The notes beneath the pieces were generated by a model. That model was not told the origin of the DNA, did not search any database, and worked only from the letters and a program-made list of their open reading frames with translations. A stretch of DNA of 64,000 nt from Sacculina carcini (Eukaryota; Arthropoda; Thecostraca; Sacculinidae), in the NCBI GenBank assembly GCA_916048095.2, contig OU696571.1, forward strand, positions 3,954,501 to 4,018,500, in the 5' to 3' direction. A program made the position numbers and the translations under genes. Shown piece after piece: positions 44,942-54,965 of the stretch (positions are counted from its first letter, which is position 1; each line of letters begins with the position of its first letter).

Positions 44942-45725
44942 ATTAACCCACGAGCGCATTTTGCCCATTTGAATGGGCGTTAACTAACGTTCATAATTTT
45001 ATCATTTTTGTCTAATCAAATCCACTTTTTTATATTCCAATTGTTACGCTGCACGTGGAGGGATCTATTGTTGTGGCTTATTGCTTGTTTTATTCCAATT
45101 TGCTTGTAATATGGGAATTTAACAGGTCCTAAGTTGATAGTTTTTGCTCAAGCCGAAATGGCTGGACGCAGGTATGTTTTTGTTCTAATAATTTCGTAAA
45201 TATTACGTCAAATTCCTTTTTGAATTCGGGTAATAGTTCCTGAATTATGTCGTTTGGCAATGGAGTGCATTTATTTTCCTGTACTAAATTTTCTCTTACT
45301 TTTTCCATCAGCTGAAGTATTGCGCCCATATAAATGGGCTCCATGGAGCTCTGCAAAATTCTAATGTATAAGTAGTGTGCAGGGATACTTTTTGCTTCAC
45401 TATGAGAGTGTATTTAGAATATTTACAAATGCGGTCATGGATAATGTTGCAGGAATCCAAAAAATGTGGTAGATGCGGTGAAATATTTGCTTGAATTGTC
45501 TGAAAAAGAATACGGTCCATGTGTGGAAGTTGTATTGGAGCCTCCAAACGATGGGGAAGAATCAGACGTCGACGACTTGAGTGATGTGGTCGTGGTTGAT
45601 CAAAATAACACGACTACTGGGAGCAAGGATTATCGCTCTGTCACCTCATGTGAAAATTTCAAACCTCATCAGTGGAGAAGAACCCTCCTCCTCATGTACG
45701 ACAACAGAGGGACGTTATAAACAAT
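44942..45725 (+). pseudogene. Possible piggyBac-like element remnant
   Basis: TTAACCCACGAGCGCA at 44942 resembles a piggyBac 5' terminus (TTAA target followed by CCC), with an internal GCCCATTTGAATGGGC palindrome. About 500 bp on, a frame at 45466-45720 encodes an acidic stretch (NDGEESDVDDLSDVVVVDQ), the kind of N-terminus found in piggyBac transposases. The catalytic DDE region is absent and no right end was found, so this is tentative. A 75-codon minus frame (45129-45356) overlaps without a recognised domain. Confidence 0.35.
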
Positions 45726-46585
45726 AATAACGAGGGACGTAAATATAGAGGGACGTAATAAACAGAGGGACGTAATGACAAATTTTTTTCCATTCATTCA
45801 TACACCTTTAAGAGGATTAACTATATCTTTTTTGGAAAACCACGTTAGTTTAGGTCAAACATATATTTTCTTTAAAAAATACAGGAAAACTTGTACCCCC
45901 AGTAACTAGGGGTGCAAGCAAGTAACAAGGGGTTAAGAACCCCTGCTCAAGTTGAACTGCAATGCGGGGGAAAGGTTTGAAAAATAGAACGCATACCGCT
46001 CAAGTAGAAGTTTTACGGTATTAAAAAATCCGTATCAATCTTCTGCATTTTATTATTATTTACAAGTCAATGAGCAAGGTGCAATTGGAAGAGTGCAACC
46101 ACTATGAATCAAGTGACTGCACGACGTGACACGTGACACCTGCACCGTTCATCAACAGATACAGACCAAAAAGCAAAAAAATGAGAAACATGTTGTAGGT
46201 GAAATAAGATGAGACGAAATCAAAATTGTTCGCAAACACTCACAACATATAAAACCGATAATGCACAACAGCAGTCAATATGCAACAATGGTGATCAAAT
46301 AAATATATATGATCAAAGGATCAATTTGAATACATAAGCTTCATATTAATATCACTTTGATATAACAGATCCATGAAATAATTTATAAATTCTAGAAGTA
46401 TCAATAGCTTACTAGTATCTCATCTTATCTGAAATATCTTATAGAGTCGAGTGAAATGTCATATCTATAACATGTTGCTTATTATTTTTTCGTTTGTATT
46501 GAGCTTTTTCGTCCATATTTGAGCTGAATGTTATTTGTCGTAACGTAAAGAGTCGTAATGCAATCAATGCTACATCTAAATGTAG
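45726..46585. other. AT-rich interval, short GAGGGACGTAA repeats only
   Basis: GAGGGACGT occurs four times between 45710 and 45777 at 17-28 bp spacing. The remainder to 46585 is AT-rich, with no motif-bearing frame or repeat copy. Confidence 0.5.
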
Positions 46586-46690
46586 TAGTTGTTGTTGGTT
46601 GTTGGTTGTTGCATGGTTGTTGGTTGTTGGTTGTTGCATGGTTGTTGGTTGTTGGTTGTTGCATGGTTGTTGGTTGTTGGTTGTTGTTGT
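46586..46690. repeat. 25-bp minisatellite (GGTTGTTGGTTGTTGCAT)
   Basis: GCATGG recurs at 46611, 46636 and 46661, exactly 25 bp apart, within TTGG/TTG repeats. It yields Asn/Gln-rich or Val/Leu-rich frames that are artefacts. Confidence 0.93.
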
Positions 46691-47035
46691 AACGGCAGAC
46701 TTGGCAGCTTGTTTAGACTTGCATGCACGGCAGACGAGAATACTGTGTACACTGTGCTAGTTATTGATGCATAACAATTGTGATGGATGACAGCAACATT
46801 GATTGTTCCCATCACGCTACAATTGTGAAGCCGAGTCATTTTCTCTGCTCGCGAAAGAGTGCGACAGAGGTTGGGAGACCGGAGACAATCTTTGTTTTCG
46901 CCGTCACAAAGCAATACGATCACATCTCCGCGACGACCTTCGGCGTGTGCGGCGGGTGTTTGTTGAGGCGCGACGCAGTTAAGATTGTTGCGTGCTACGC
47001 GACAATTTGCCAGTGCGAGACGCAATACAAGGAGG
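46691..47035. other. Interval without recognised feature
   Basis: Balanced composition. Frames on both strands (149 codons minus, 98 codons plus) overlap one another and extend into the neighbouring minisatellite or MITE, so neither is credible as a gene. No motif is recognised. Confidence 0.45.
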
Positions 47036-47234
47036 CAGTGGCGGCGCCAGGATGTTTGGACTGGGGGACTGTGTGAGTGGGAAGGGGGATAAGGAAAAAG
47101 ATGCGGGGGTTCGACAAAAACATGACGATCTGCACTCGAAATACTCCTGATGAGAATTTTGATGGGGGCTCAGGGTGGCTTGGCACATTATTGTGGGGGT
47201 TGAGCCCCTGCAAGCCACCTTGGCGTCGCTACTG
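47036..47234. mobile_element. hAT-type MITE, 199 bp, second copy
   Basis: The left end CAGTGGCGGCGCCAGGA is identical to that at 1802 and the right end CCTTGGCGTCGCTACTG is close to it. The flanking octamers CAAGGAGG (47028-47035) and CGAGGAGA (47235-47242) match at 6 of 8 positions. The interior is shorter than in the 1802 copy but shares the GCTTGGCA and GGGGG-rich blocks. Confidence 0.78.
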
Positions 47235-48075
47235 CGAGGAGAGGATGTATTGTGCAATTGTGCCAGTCTATCGAGTAGAGCACAGGCGAATGAGCGATGT
47301 TCGAACAATCACGTGTTGGAGGCGAACTGATGCGCTCACGAAGTCACGAAGTCCACTTAGTCGAGACTGACTAATGTTGAAACGCACGAACGAAACGATC
47401 AAGCATTGCTGCACTGAAGCATTGAAGCATTGTCTGTCGCACAAGCCTTGATGTAGTCCTGTTGAATGTTAAAGTCTGACGGTAGCTCAAACTATTGAAT
47501 GAGCCTCGTACGACCAAAAACCAAGAAGAAACACGTGGAAGATATTTCAGGGAAACATGAAACACCTGCACCCGCATAGTTTTAATTTGTTAAACAATTC
47601 TTATAATGAAGAAATCATATATGATACAATAATCCATATTAGCTTTAATAGCATTAGCCACTTCGATACATATACCATAAAACATATTGATATACGTCCT
47701 CCTCTCATAGCGTTTTTCATTTTCGAACTCTGTTGAAAACGCTCCGGAGAGCCACTGAGAAGAGTTGACAAGAGTCCTGTGCTGTCGCATTTCAGGTGTC
47801 CTATTCGTGTCCATGTATTGATTAAAAAATGATTCCTTTATATTTGTTCCATTGATGAAAGATTCCATTACATTTGTTCCATTGATGAAAGATTCCATCA
47901 CATTTGTACAAGTGTAATGACATGTACAAATGTAATGGAAACCCCATGCAAAGCTGATAAATTGTTCAACTAAGTAAATTACACATATAAATAACGGCAA
48001 AATATGAAAATTTCTGTAATTGTGTGATATTCCATAAACTGTGATCCGGCGTATGATAACGATACATTTATCTCT
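47235..48075. other. Mostly unannotated, small 30-bp repeat at 47838-47905
   Basis: TTCCATTGATGAAAGATTCC is repeated two to three times (47838-47905) and is followed by a small inverted motif (ACATTTGTACAAGTG, then ACATGTACAAATGTAATGG). A 136-codon minus frame (47590-48000) runs through this repeat and has no recognised domain. No gene is supported. Confidence 0.45.
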
Positions 48076-48084
48076 GTGTGTATG

Positions 48085-48088
<4 letters not shown>

Positions 48089-48127
<39 letters not shown>

Positions 48128-48185
48128 ACATGTGTATGCCTGTGTTCATGTGTGCGTTTGTGTGTGTATGTGTGTGTGTGTGTCT
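48089..48185. repeat. (TG)n with TATG interruptions
   Basis: A 34-bp pure TG run starts at about 48089, followed by TG/TATG mixtures to 48183. The coding-like frames here are artefacts. Confidence 0.93.
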
Positions 48186-48334
48186 ATTTTGTTGAGCGAA
48201 GTAAGAAAACAACACGCACCAGCTTTAGGTGCCCGGCGCATGACTCTGCAACATCGTGCAACATCGTGCAACATCGAGCCTACAGAATGACTTGCAGGCG
48301 AGATATCCTTGCAGCTGCAGCCGGCTCAAAACAA

Positions 48335-48695
48335 AGTCGATGGGGACTATGGGACCCCAAGTGTCCTCAGGGGACCGCTGTGTTCTCGCTGACCTATGGG
48401 GTGACTCTTCATCAAATGCACACAGGATATATGCAACAATATTACAACTTGAAGTACTAGCCGCAATCTAGAAGACATGTCTAATCCGTGCCGCACAATT
48501 ACATTTGACATTAGAACAGTGATTTACAGCCTGTGGTACACGTACCACTGGTGGTACACTAGGGCCTGCCTGGTGGTACGCGAACACTTTCGTGGTCGCG
48601 AACAAAATTGTTGCTAATTACTTCACAAAAATATTTAGTGTCTAACACAAGATAATCTAGCAACAATTTGCACCTGTTAGCAGATGTCAGAAGGT
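48335..48695. repeat. Local duplication, block 1 copy A (pair at 50510-50845)
   Basis: GGACCGCTGTGTTCTCG, GCACACAGGATATATGCAACA and TTTAGTGTCTAACAC occur in the same order as at 50510-50845. The block includes a hAT-like end (CAGTGATTTACAGCCTGTGG at about 48522) with GTACCAC/GTGGTAC motifs like those of the 2761 MITE. The region just before it has ACATCGTGCA repeated three times. Confidence 0.8.
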
Positions 48696-48754
48696 ATGAA
48701 CACCTGCGTGATTCCTGTGCGAGATCCTCACCAATATGGGGTAATATTTGTGGA

Positions 48755-49086
48755 CTCCGTAGTGTAGTGGTTAGCACACCCGCCTCACAAGCGGGAGGTC
48801 CGTGGTTCGTAACCCGGCGGAGCAGAACTTCATTGGGCGAATTATATAATCCCACAGCCCCTGTCCACCCAGCAGAAAATGATGGTACCAGATACCAGTC
48901 ATGTGTTGTGCCATGCATTCTGGGGAGGTGGCCCACTCTAATACGTCTTACGTCCTTGTGGCGCCATAGCGTGGAGAGGGTCGGTTCTGCGGTGGCAGCG
49001 AGCTGCACGGGGCAAGCCTGTGTGTTCATAAGCTTCGGCTTCTTCCCGTGTAGCAGCTGCCACTTAGGCTTTTAACCTTTAACCTC
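48755..49086 (+). mobile_element. tRNA(Val)-derived SINE, best copy
   Basis: The head (48755-48822) folds as a tRNA. The acceptor ends are CTCCG/CGGAG, the A box lies in TAGTGTAGTGGTTAGCAC, the anticodon arm is CCCGC-CTCACAA-GCGGG and the B box is GGTTCGTAACC. The loop places CAC as anticodon, as in tRNA-Val. The unrelated body follows (GTCCACCCAGCAG, CATGCATTCTGGG, CGTGGAGAGGGTCGG), and the tail is TTTTAACCTTTAACC. RNA polymerase III would transcribe it from the internal boxes, and mobility would need a LINE partner. Two minus-strand copies lie at 4759 and 51010. Confidence 0.9.
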
Positions 49087-49380
49087 TAGATGGTCGCCTA
49101 GTTTGCCTATGCCTAATAATATGACTGTGTGTATGTCTTTGTCTATAGCCGGCTCTAATAAATCACTCTTTTATACCAGCCAGCTTTCCGCTATTCGGAT
49201 GTTTGAATTTAGCCATTTGGAGGTGTAATTAACATGTATTTGATAGGAAAACACAAAACTAAAATATATATTGTAGACAGGCACGCGTTGGCAACACTGC
49301 CCTTTGACACGCGCGCCTACAAGACGTCACACTCCGACATTACTTCCAACATGACTTCCAGGCTCACACCGTGATATACG
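49087..49380. other. Interval without recognised feature
   Basis: AT-rich to mixed sequence with no motif-bearing frame and no repeat copy in the window. Confidence 0.5.
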
Positions 49381-49387
49381 GGAGCAT

Positions 49388-49420
<33 letters not shown>

Positions 49421-49502
49421 CACACAGGCCTCACATCCACCGAAGCAACCAATCAGCGGCGAGCCGGTCACTCGCTCGCCGCCGCGGGGCATCAACACTT
49501 AA

Positions 49503-49533
<31 letters not shown>

Positions 49534-49645
49534 CGACACACCTATACACACTCGCTCACACACTCTCGCACGCAACAAACATGTTCACGCACTCAGACAC
49601 AATCTTTCTCACACACACTCTCTCACTGCACACGATTGCACAACA
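49388..49645. mobile_element. CA-rich repeat, copy of the 32098-32340 insertion
   Basis: Two (CA)n runs (about 49388-49426 and 49506-49532) are followed by the ordered words CACTCGCTCACACACTCTCG, CACGCAA, GTTCACGCACTCA and CTGCACACGATTGCAC. These are shared with the 32.1-32.34 kb insertion. Because that copy splits a LINE cleanly, this family is likely mobile. No coding sequence or terminal inverted repeat is visible. Confidence 0.65.
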
Positions 49646-49779
49646 CTTTTGATCGGGACCAAAAAATTTATCCGCTCTTCGGAGGTGGGCTTTTTGTAGG
49701 GTCCACTGTATGTTGATTGGTTGACAGATGGATTGAAAATAGTGCTATTAGGCGACTGGAGGCATGGACTATTATTAAG

Positions 49780-49990
49780 GTTTTGTCTTTTCAGATATAT
49801 CGACATACAGACATGCTATTTCCCTAGTTGAGTCGCGCAGTTTCTTGCGGCTAAATGACTCGCAAACATACATGATGGAGGGTGGCAAAATACTCACCTC
49901 CCCGGACGACAGATAGCCTAGCTACGCCACTGACGACCGTCAGGAGAATAGTGTTGACGCAAATTTGGTAGAAAAATATGTCAATGTATG
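49780..49990. repeat. Local duplication, block 2 copy A (pair at 51600-51840)
   Basis: CATACAGACATGCTA, TTTCTTGCGGCTAA, CATACATGATGGAGGGTGGC and TAGCTACGCCACTGACGACC match 51625-51780 nearly base for base. The match includes the GCTACGCCACTG terminus of a hAT-like element and its right flank. Confidence 0.82.
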
Positions 49991-50049
49991 TGGTTCTTAA
50001 AATAATTTACATACATGCATAAAAATACAGAATACATGCACACATACAC

Positions 50050-50395
50050 GGTTAAATACAAAAATACATACACATAAACAAACATGCATACACATACACA
50101 AGCACACACATACACACGCGCACACACACATACACATACACAGACACACACACACACAGACACACACATTACAGTCGTTGTGCACACACAAAACATACAC
50201 TTTGCAAGACAGTTTGTGCAAAGACTCGACGTGGCGTGATGATCGCGTGACTGTGTGTGTGTGTGTGTATGTGTGTGTATGTGTGTGTGTGTGTATGTGT
50301 GTGTATGTGTGTATGTGTGTGTATGTGTGTATGTGTGTATGTGTGTGTATGTGTGTATGTGTGTGTATGTGTGTGTGTTGCTATACATGTTTATA
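50050..50395. repeat. CA/TG-rich low-complexity tract with strand switch
   Basis: CACATACA-type repeats (50035-50165) switch after about 90 bp of ordinary sequence to TGTGTGTATG-type repeats (50252-50378). The two halves are reverse complementary in character, so the tract could fold back on itself. Frames through it are artefacts. Confidence 0.88.
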
Positions 50396-50509
50396 TACCT
50401 TTGGTCCAGCTATTAATTCATTCTCCGTGAAAAAAGTACAGACAAAATGACTGTGGGCATTTCAACACACAACTCAAAACAACGGTATATAAGGCCGGTG
50501 GGGCCTTGC

Positions 50510-50845
50510 CTACCAATGGGACTCCAAGTGTCTGCAGGGGACCGCTGTGTTCTCGCCGACCTATCGTGGGAGACTCTCCATCGAATGCACACAGGATATA
50601 TGCAACAATATTAGAGCATCAAATACTGACCACAAGCTAGAAGGCATGCTTAAGCACAATTACAGTTGACTTTTGAGCAGTGGTTGCCAACTTTTGGTAC
50701 GCGTACCACTAGTGATGCATAGGGCTTCCAGGCGATACGTCGACACTTTCGTGGTCACGAACACAATTGTATTTATTACTTCACAAATATATTTAGTGTC
50801 TAACACATGATGATTTAGCAACGATTAGCAACTGTTACCAGATTC
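50510..50845. repeat. Local duplication, block 1 copy B
   Basis: It pairs with 48335-48695. A hAT-like end CAGTGGTTGCCAACTTTTGG lies at about 50689. The AAAAAGGTTGGG at about 51000-51009 could be the remains of its other end, cut by the SINE that starts there. Confidence 0.75.
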
Positions 50846-51009
50846 CACCCACCTGGCCCCAACGGCTCACCGTTACACTCAATTCCAGTGTTCTACTTGT
50901 ACAGTTAGGTGAATATAGTGGCATCTGATCGAGCTGGGTTTCAACGGAACCAGGTGGCAGGCGGCGACTTACAAGACATCCGAGTGGTAATCGATCACAA
51001 AAAGGTTGG

Positions 51010-51347
51010 GTTAAAGTTTAAAGGCCTAAGTGACAGCTAAGGCCTCAGCGCTACACGGCAAGAGGCCGAATATTATGAGCACGCAGGTGTGCCCCGTGCA
51101 TCTCGCTGCCACCGCAGAACCGACCCTCTCCACGCTATGGTGTCACAAGGATGAAACACGTATTAGAGAGGTCCACCTCCCCAGAATGCATGGCACAACA
51201 CATGGCTGATAACTAAATACCCATTTACTGCTGGGTGGACAGGGACTGTTGGATTATCGAATTCGCCCAAGGAATTCTGCTCCACCGGGTTACGAGCCAC
51301 GGATCTCCCGCTTGTGAGGCAGGTGTGCTAACCACTACACCACGGAG
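51010..51347 (-). mobile_element. tRNA(Val)-derived SINE, copy 3
   Basis: A full-length minus-strand copy: tail TTAAAGTTTAAAGG at the plus-strand start, the shared body, then the tRNA-like head at 51280-51347. The head has the B box GGTTACGAGCC in reverse and the A box in ACTACACCACGGAG. The loop again gives a CAC anticodon. Confidence 0.88.
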
Positions 51348-51409
51348 TCCACGGAACATCAGTTTAGTGATTGTGTCGGACAAATACGACAACATACTGG
51401 AACCACCGG

Positions 51410-51763
51410 CAGTGGCGTAGCGCAAAGAGGGTTGTCTGCCCCAGGCGACACGTTTTAAGGGGCGGCACAGGAGTTGCTGAGAATGTTGAATTCTCGTTAT
51501 ATCTGAATGTAATTTCCGAATATACTATTTCATATATATTGATTGATCTAAAGATCTAATAAAAATAATGATCTTTTATTAGGTAACTGGAAATATACAC
51601 TGCTATATGAAGGTCGTCTTTTCAGCCATATCCACATACAGACATGCTAATTCCCTAGTTGAATCGCGTTGTTTCTTGCGGCTAAGTGACTCGCAAACAT
51701 ACATGATGGAGGGTGGCAAAATACTCACCACCCCGGACGACAGATAGCCTAGCTACGCCACTG
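51410..51763. mobile_element. hAT-like MITE, about 354 bp (CAGTGGCGTAGC ends)
   Basis: The terminal inverted repeats CAGTGGCGTAGC and GCTACGCCACTG are perfect over 12 bp. The flanking octamers ACCACCGG and ACGACCGT match at 6 of 8 positions. The interior is AT-rich and non-coding. Its right half is shared with 49780-49932, where the left end is missing. Confidence 0.78.
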
Positions 51764-51928
51764 ACGACCGTCAGGAGCATAGTGTTGACGCAAATTTGTA
51801 AAAACAATTATGTCAATGTATCTGCTTCTTAAAATAAGTCACTTATCTACCTTGTTCTATTGTATGAAGACACTTCAAATACTCAAGTTTGATATGCAAT
51901 GCCCCATGGCGTTTGGCACATGGTAAGA

Positions 51929-51930
<2 letters not shown>

Positions 51931-51968
<38 letters not shown>
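51931..51968. repeat. (TG)n microsatellite
   Basis: About 19 uninterrupted TG dinucleotides, followed by a GAGTGAGTG/CTGACTGA block. Confidence 0.95.
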
Positions 51969-51969
<1 letters not shown>

Positions 51970-52029
51970 TGACTGAGTGAGTGTCTTACTGAGTGTGTGT
52001 GTGTCTGACTGAATCCCCATTGGTATTCA

Positions 52030-53022
52030 AGAAATGCTTTCGCAGATGCACGCAGGCACACAGGCTTTTCGCAATTGGCTTGCCAGTAATGGTTTCCTGA
52101 TGAACATTGAGAAGATATCCCTTGTGGTTTGCGGTACTCGTGTCTCCATCCAACGCTGTGAGTCTGTCCGGCTGCATCTGTCAAATAGCTGCATTTCATC
52201 TAGGCCGAGTTTGCGCGTTTTGGGAGTCACCCTGGACAGTCAGCTCACCTGGGGATGCCATGTGGCGGACTTGGTAAAGCGCTGCAACTGCATACTGATC
52301 TTCATCAGCCGAATCAAGAGACAGCTGACATCCGAGGTAATAAACAGACTAGTTGTTGCCCACATCATTTCCAGAATACAGTACTGCATGTCTGTCTGGA
52401 TTGGGTTGTCAGAGTCTGACAAAGAGAAGATCAGCAGGATCATGCGGTTTGCCGCCCGCCTGACTTGTGGTGTAAGGAAGTACGACCATGTCACGCCGGC
52501 TCTCAGGAGTCTCGGGTGGCAGATAGTTGAAGCCATGGTCAGAAACCGTGATCTAAAAAATGTAACGAGAGTCCTGCAAGAAGATCGCGCTCCGTCGTGT
52601 CTCACTGACATGTTTAGTAGCAGGAACAGCGTGTCAGCGCGTAGTACCCGTTCCACTGAATGTGGATCGTTGCACCTGCCCAGGGCCCGACTAGAGGCTA
52701 CCAAACGCCATTTCAGGTGTCGCGCAGCGAGGGCTTACAATGAGGTCGCCTGAAATTGAGCTTTATCCTTTTTCTTTTTTTACACTTCATTCCGTTTAAT
52801 AGTCTTATTGTTTAGTTTTATAGTTTTCGATATCACCCTACGTCGACTTCGACCATTTTTTATTATCATTATTTTTTTATATAATTATTTTATCTTTAAT
52901 TGTTGTTTTAATTGTATTGTAAACTGCCCATGTGTCGAGTTCTAATTTTTATTGTAAATTGTCAATTAAAAACCGTTTCGGATTGACAATATATGATGAT
53001 GATGATGATGATGATGATGAGT
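52030..53022 (+). pseudogene. LINE 3' fragment: RT thumb/C-terminal region, (GAT)n tail
   Basis: A 239-codon frame (52034-52753) covers the region after the RT active site: FRNWLASNGFLMNIEKIS, LRVLGVTLDSQLTWGCHV, ISRIQYCMSVWIG, then a basic C-terminus (RHFRCRAARAYNEVA). The 3' UTR is T-rich and ends in (GAT)n at 52994-53020. The palm and endonuclease are missing, so it is 5' truncated. It looks CR1/Jockey-like, clade uncertain. The remaining frame has no stop, so it may be fairly young. Confidence 0.82.
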
Positions 53023-53185
53023 GTGGCATGCTAACAAAACATGTGTGAGTGTGACTTGGTGACAGAACAAGCACACGAACATGTCAGCCAAAACGCCAAA
53101 AATATCCATAATTTTCTCTTGTCTCATGGTGAAGTCTAGGAACTCTTGATCGGGATAGCCATATACGAGTACTCGTATATCTATA

Positions 53186-53635
53186 TCTATATATATAAAA
53201 GAGATAATCTGTCTGTGTGTCTGTCCCACCCTCCTTGGTCCATTTTCGGCCAGCTACTACTCGGCAAACACTTGGTTTACCCGCTAACAATTTATACCAT
53301 TACATTGGAATTTTTCTTGTCTACACGATAAATTAAATTTAAAATTTAAAAATAAAATAATAAAGTTTAAGCGGTGAAGAGACAAAATGAACCCTGAAAA
53401 ATGCGTAATTTTTGGTCAATATTCTGCCATTTACTGCACATAAATCAACAATAGTACAGCTATACAAAGTACACCACTGTGTAGAAAAATTTATTTTCAA
53501 CAAGATGAGTTATAATTCATATGAAAAATTAAATATTAAACATGTAAAAATGACAAAATTTCAATCTACATTCAAAATTATATTTAAACTCAACTGGTCC
53601 GATTTTCTATACTTTTTTCTCTATTTCTCAGCAGC
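53186..53635 (+). mobile_element. 5' end of a protein-coding Helitron
   Basis: TCTATATATATAAAAGAG, TCTGTCTGTG and CCCACCCTCCTTGGTCCATTT open the element. The next ~400 bp align with the short copies at 6049, 8373, 13190, 17329 and 20032 (CGGTGAAAAGACAAAATGAACCCTG, GTGTAGAAAATTTT, CCGATTTTCTATACTTTTTT). The similarity ends at about 53637, where Rep coding sequence begins abruptly. So the start of Rep has been deleted and joined to the non-coding leader. Confidence 0.85.
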
Positions 53636-54965
53636 TAAGGTGGTACATGTAAGGTGCTACATGTACACCATTGAGTGGCAGAAACGTGGATTACCTCATT
53701 GTCATTGTCATATATTGCTATGGCTAAAAACTAAAATCAATCCTAACCAAATTGACGCTGTGATATCGGCAGAGCTGCCTGATCCCGATAATGACCCAGT
53801 ACTTGCTGATATTGTTAAGAGACACATGGTGCACGGTCCATGTGGCAGTCTCAATCCGAATTCACCATGTATGAAAGATGGTCGTTGCACTAAAAACTAT
53901 CCCAAGCAGTTCCAGAAGTCTATCCATTTCAGTGATTACGGGTATCCTTCGTACAGAAGAAGGTCTACTGAAGATGGAGGTTGCCAAATGGCAGTTGGCG
54001 TGTTTGTGGAAGACAATAGGTGGGTGGTTCCTTATTGCCCGTTTCTTTCAAGAGCATTTGATGCTCACATCAATTTTGAGTTTTGCAATTCTGTCAAGTC
54101 CATTAAGTACGTATGCAAGTACATTAACAAGGGTTCAGATGCTGCCATGTTTGCTCTGCAACATGATAATGCGCATGACGAAGTGTTGCAGTATGAATTG
54201 GGCAGATATTTGAGTACAAATTTGGCTTTCTGGCGTATATTTGAGTTCCTCATTCATGAAAGACATCCTGCCATTCAACAGCTTGCTGTGCATCTTGAGA
54301 ATGGCCAAAGAGTGTTTTTCACAAGTCAAGCCGCCGAACAAATAGCTAACAATCTAAAACAGACCACTCTCACAGCATTCTTTGAACTTTGCCAACGTTA
54401 CTATTTTGCTCGAACTCTCTTCTACCATCAGGTTCCGTGCTATTATACGAGGAACAACAGCCAATGGCAAAGGTGTAAGAAAGGTGTCGACGTTGAAGAA
54501 TTCCCAAGCATCAAATTCGACTCGACAATTGGCAGAGTTTATTCTGTGCATCCTAATCACAGGGAGTGCTTCTTTTTGAGAATGCTTATACATGTTGTCA
54601 GAGGGCCGACCTCGTTTTCTTGCCTGAGAACTGTCAATGGCCAGGAACTTGAGACATGCAGAGAAGCGTGCCTGCAGCTGAACTTGTTTGAAGACGACAC
54701 TCAGTGGGATAACACATTGTCAGAGGCTGCACTTTCCCGTATGCCTTAAACCTTGGGAAAACTGTTTGCCATTATGCTACACAATTGCCAGATTAGCAAT
54801 CCTCTCGAGCTGTGGCAAAAGTATAAGGATGACATGTCGCAGGATTACAGATACAGGGTACAGCTGCTCATCCCCGGCCGACATGTTGGTTTCACGGATG
54901 AGATATACAATTTTACACTGGTTTATATTGAGAGCCATATTATTTCAAGGGGGGCCAAAGACTGA
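53636..54965 (+). pseudogene. Helitron Rep (HUH) domain, truncated and interrupted
   Basis: The frame reads TIEWQKRGLPHCHCHILLWL (HUH motif, about residues 84-105 counted from 53412), then IDAVISAELPDPDNDPVL and HGPCGSLNPNSPCMKDGRCT. The catalytic tyrosine motif KYVCKYINKG is at about 232-241. HUH plus Tyr nick and join single-stranded DNA during rolling-circle transposition. The usual PHAH is here PHCHCH, from a CATTGT duplication. A stop at 54747-54749 interrupts; the same frame then continues (LFAIMLHNC, PLELWQKYKDDMS) to 54965. A frameshift in the G-run at about 54950 follows. The N-terminal part is missing. Confidence 0.9.

Noticed and set aside
46576-47025. 149-codon minus-strand frame ending in an Asn/Gln/Thr-rich stretch
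   Set aside because: The low-complexity end is the 25-bp minisatellite and the remainder shows no motif; overlapped by other frames.
47590-48000. 136-codon minus-strand frame
   Set aside because: Runs through a small 30-bp tandem repeat and shows no domain.
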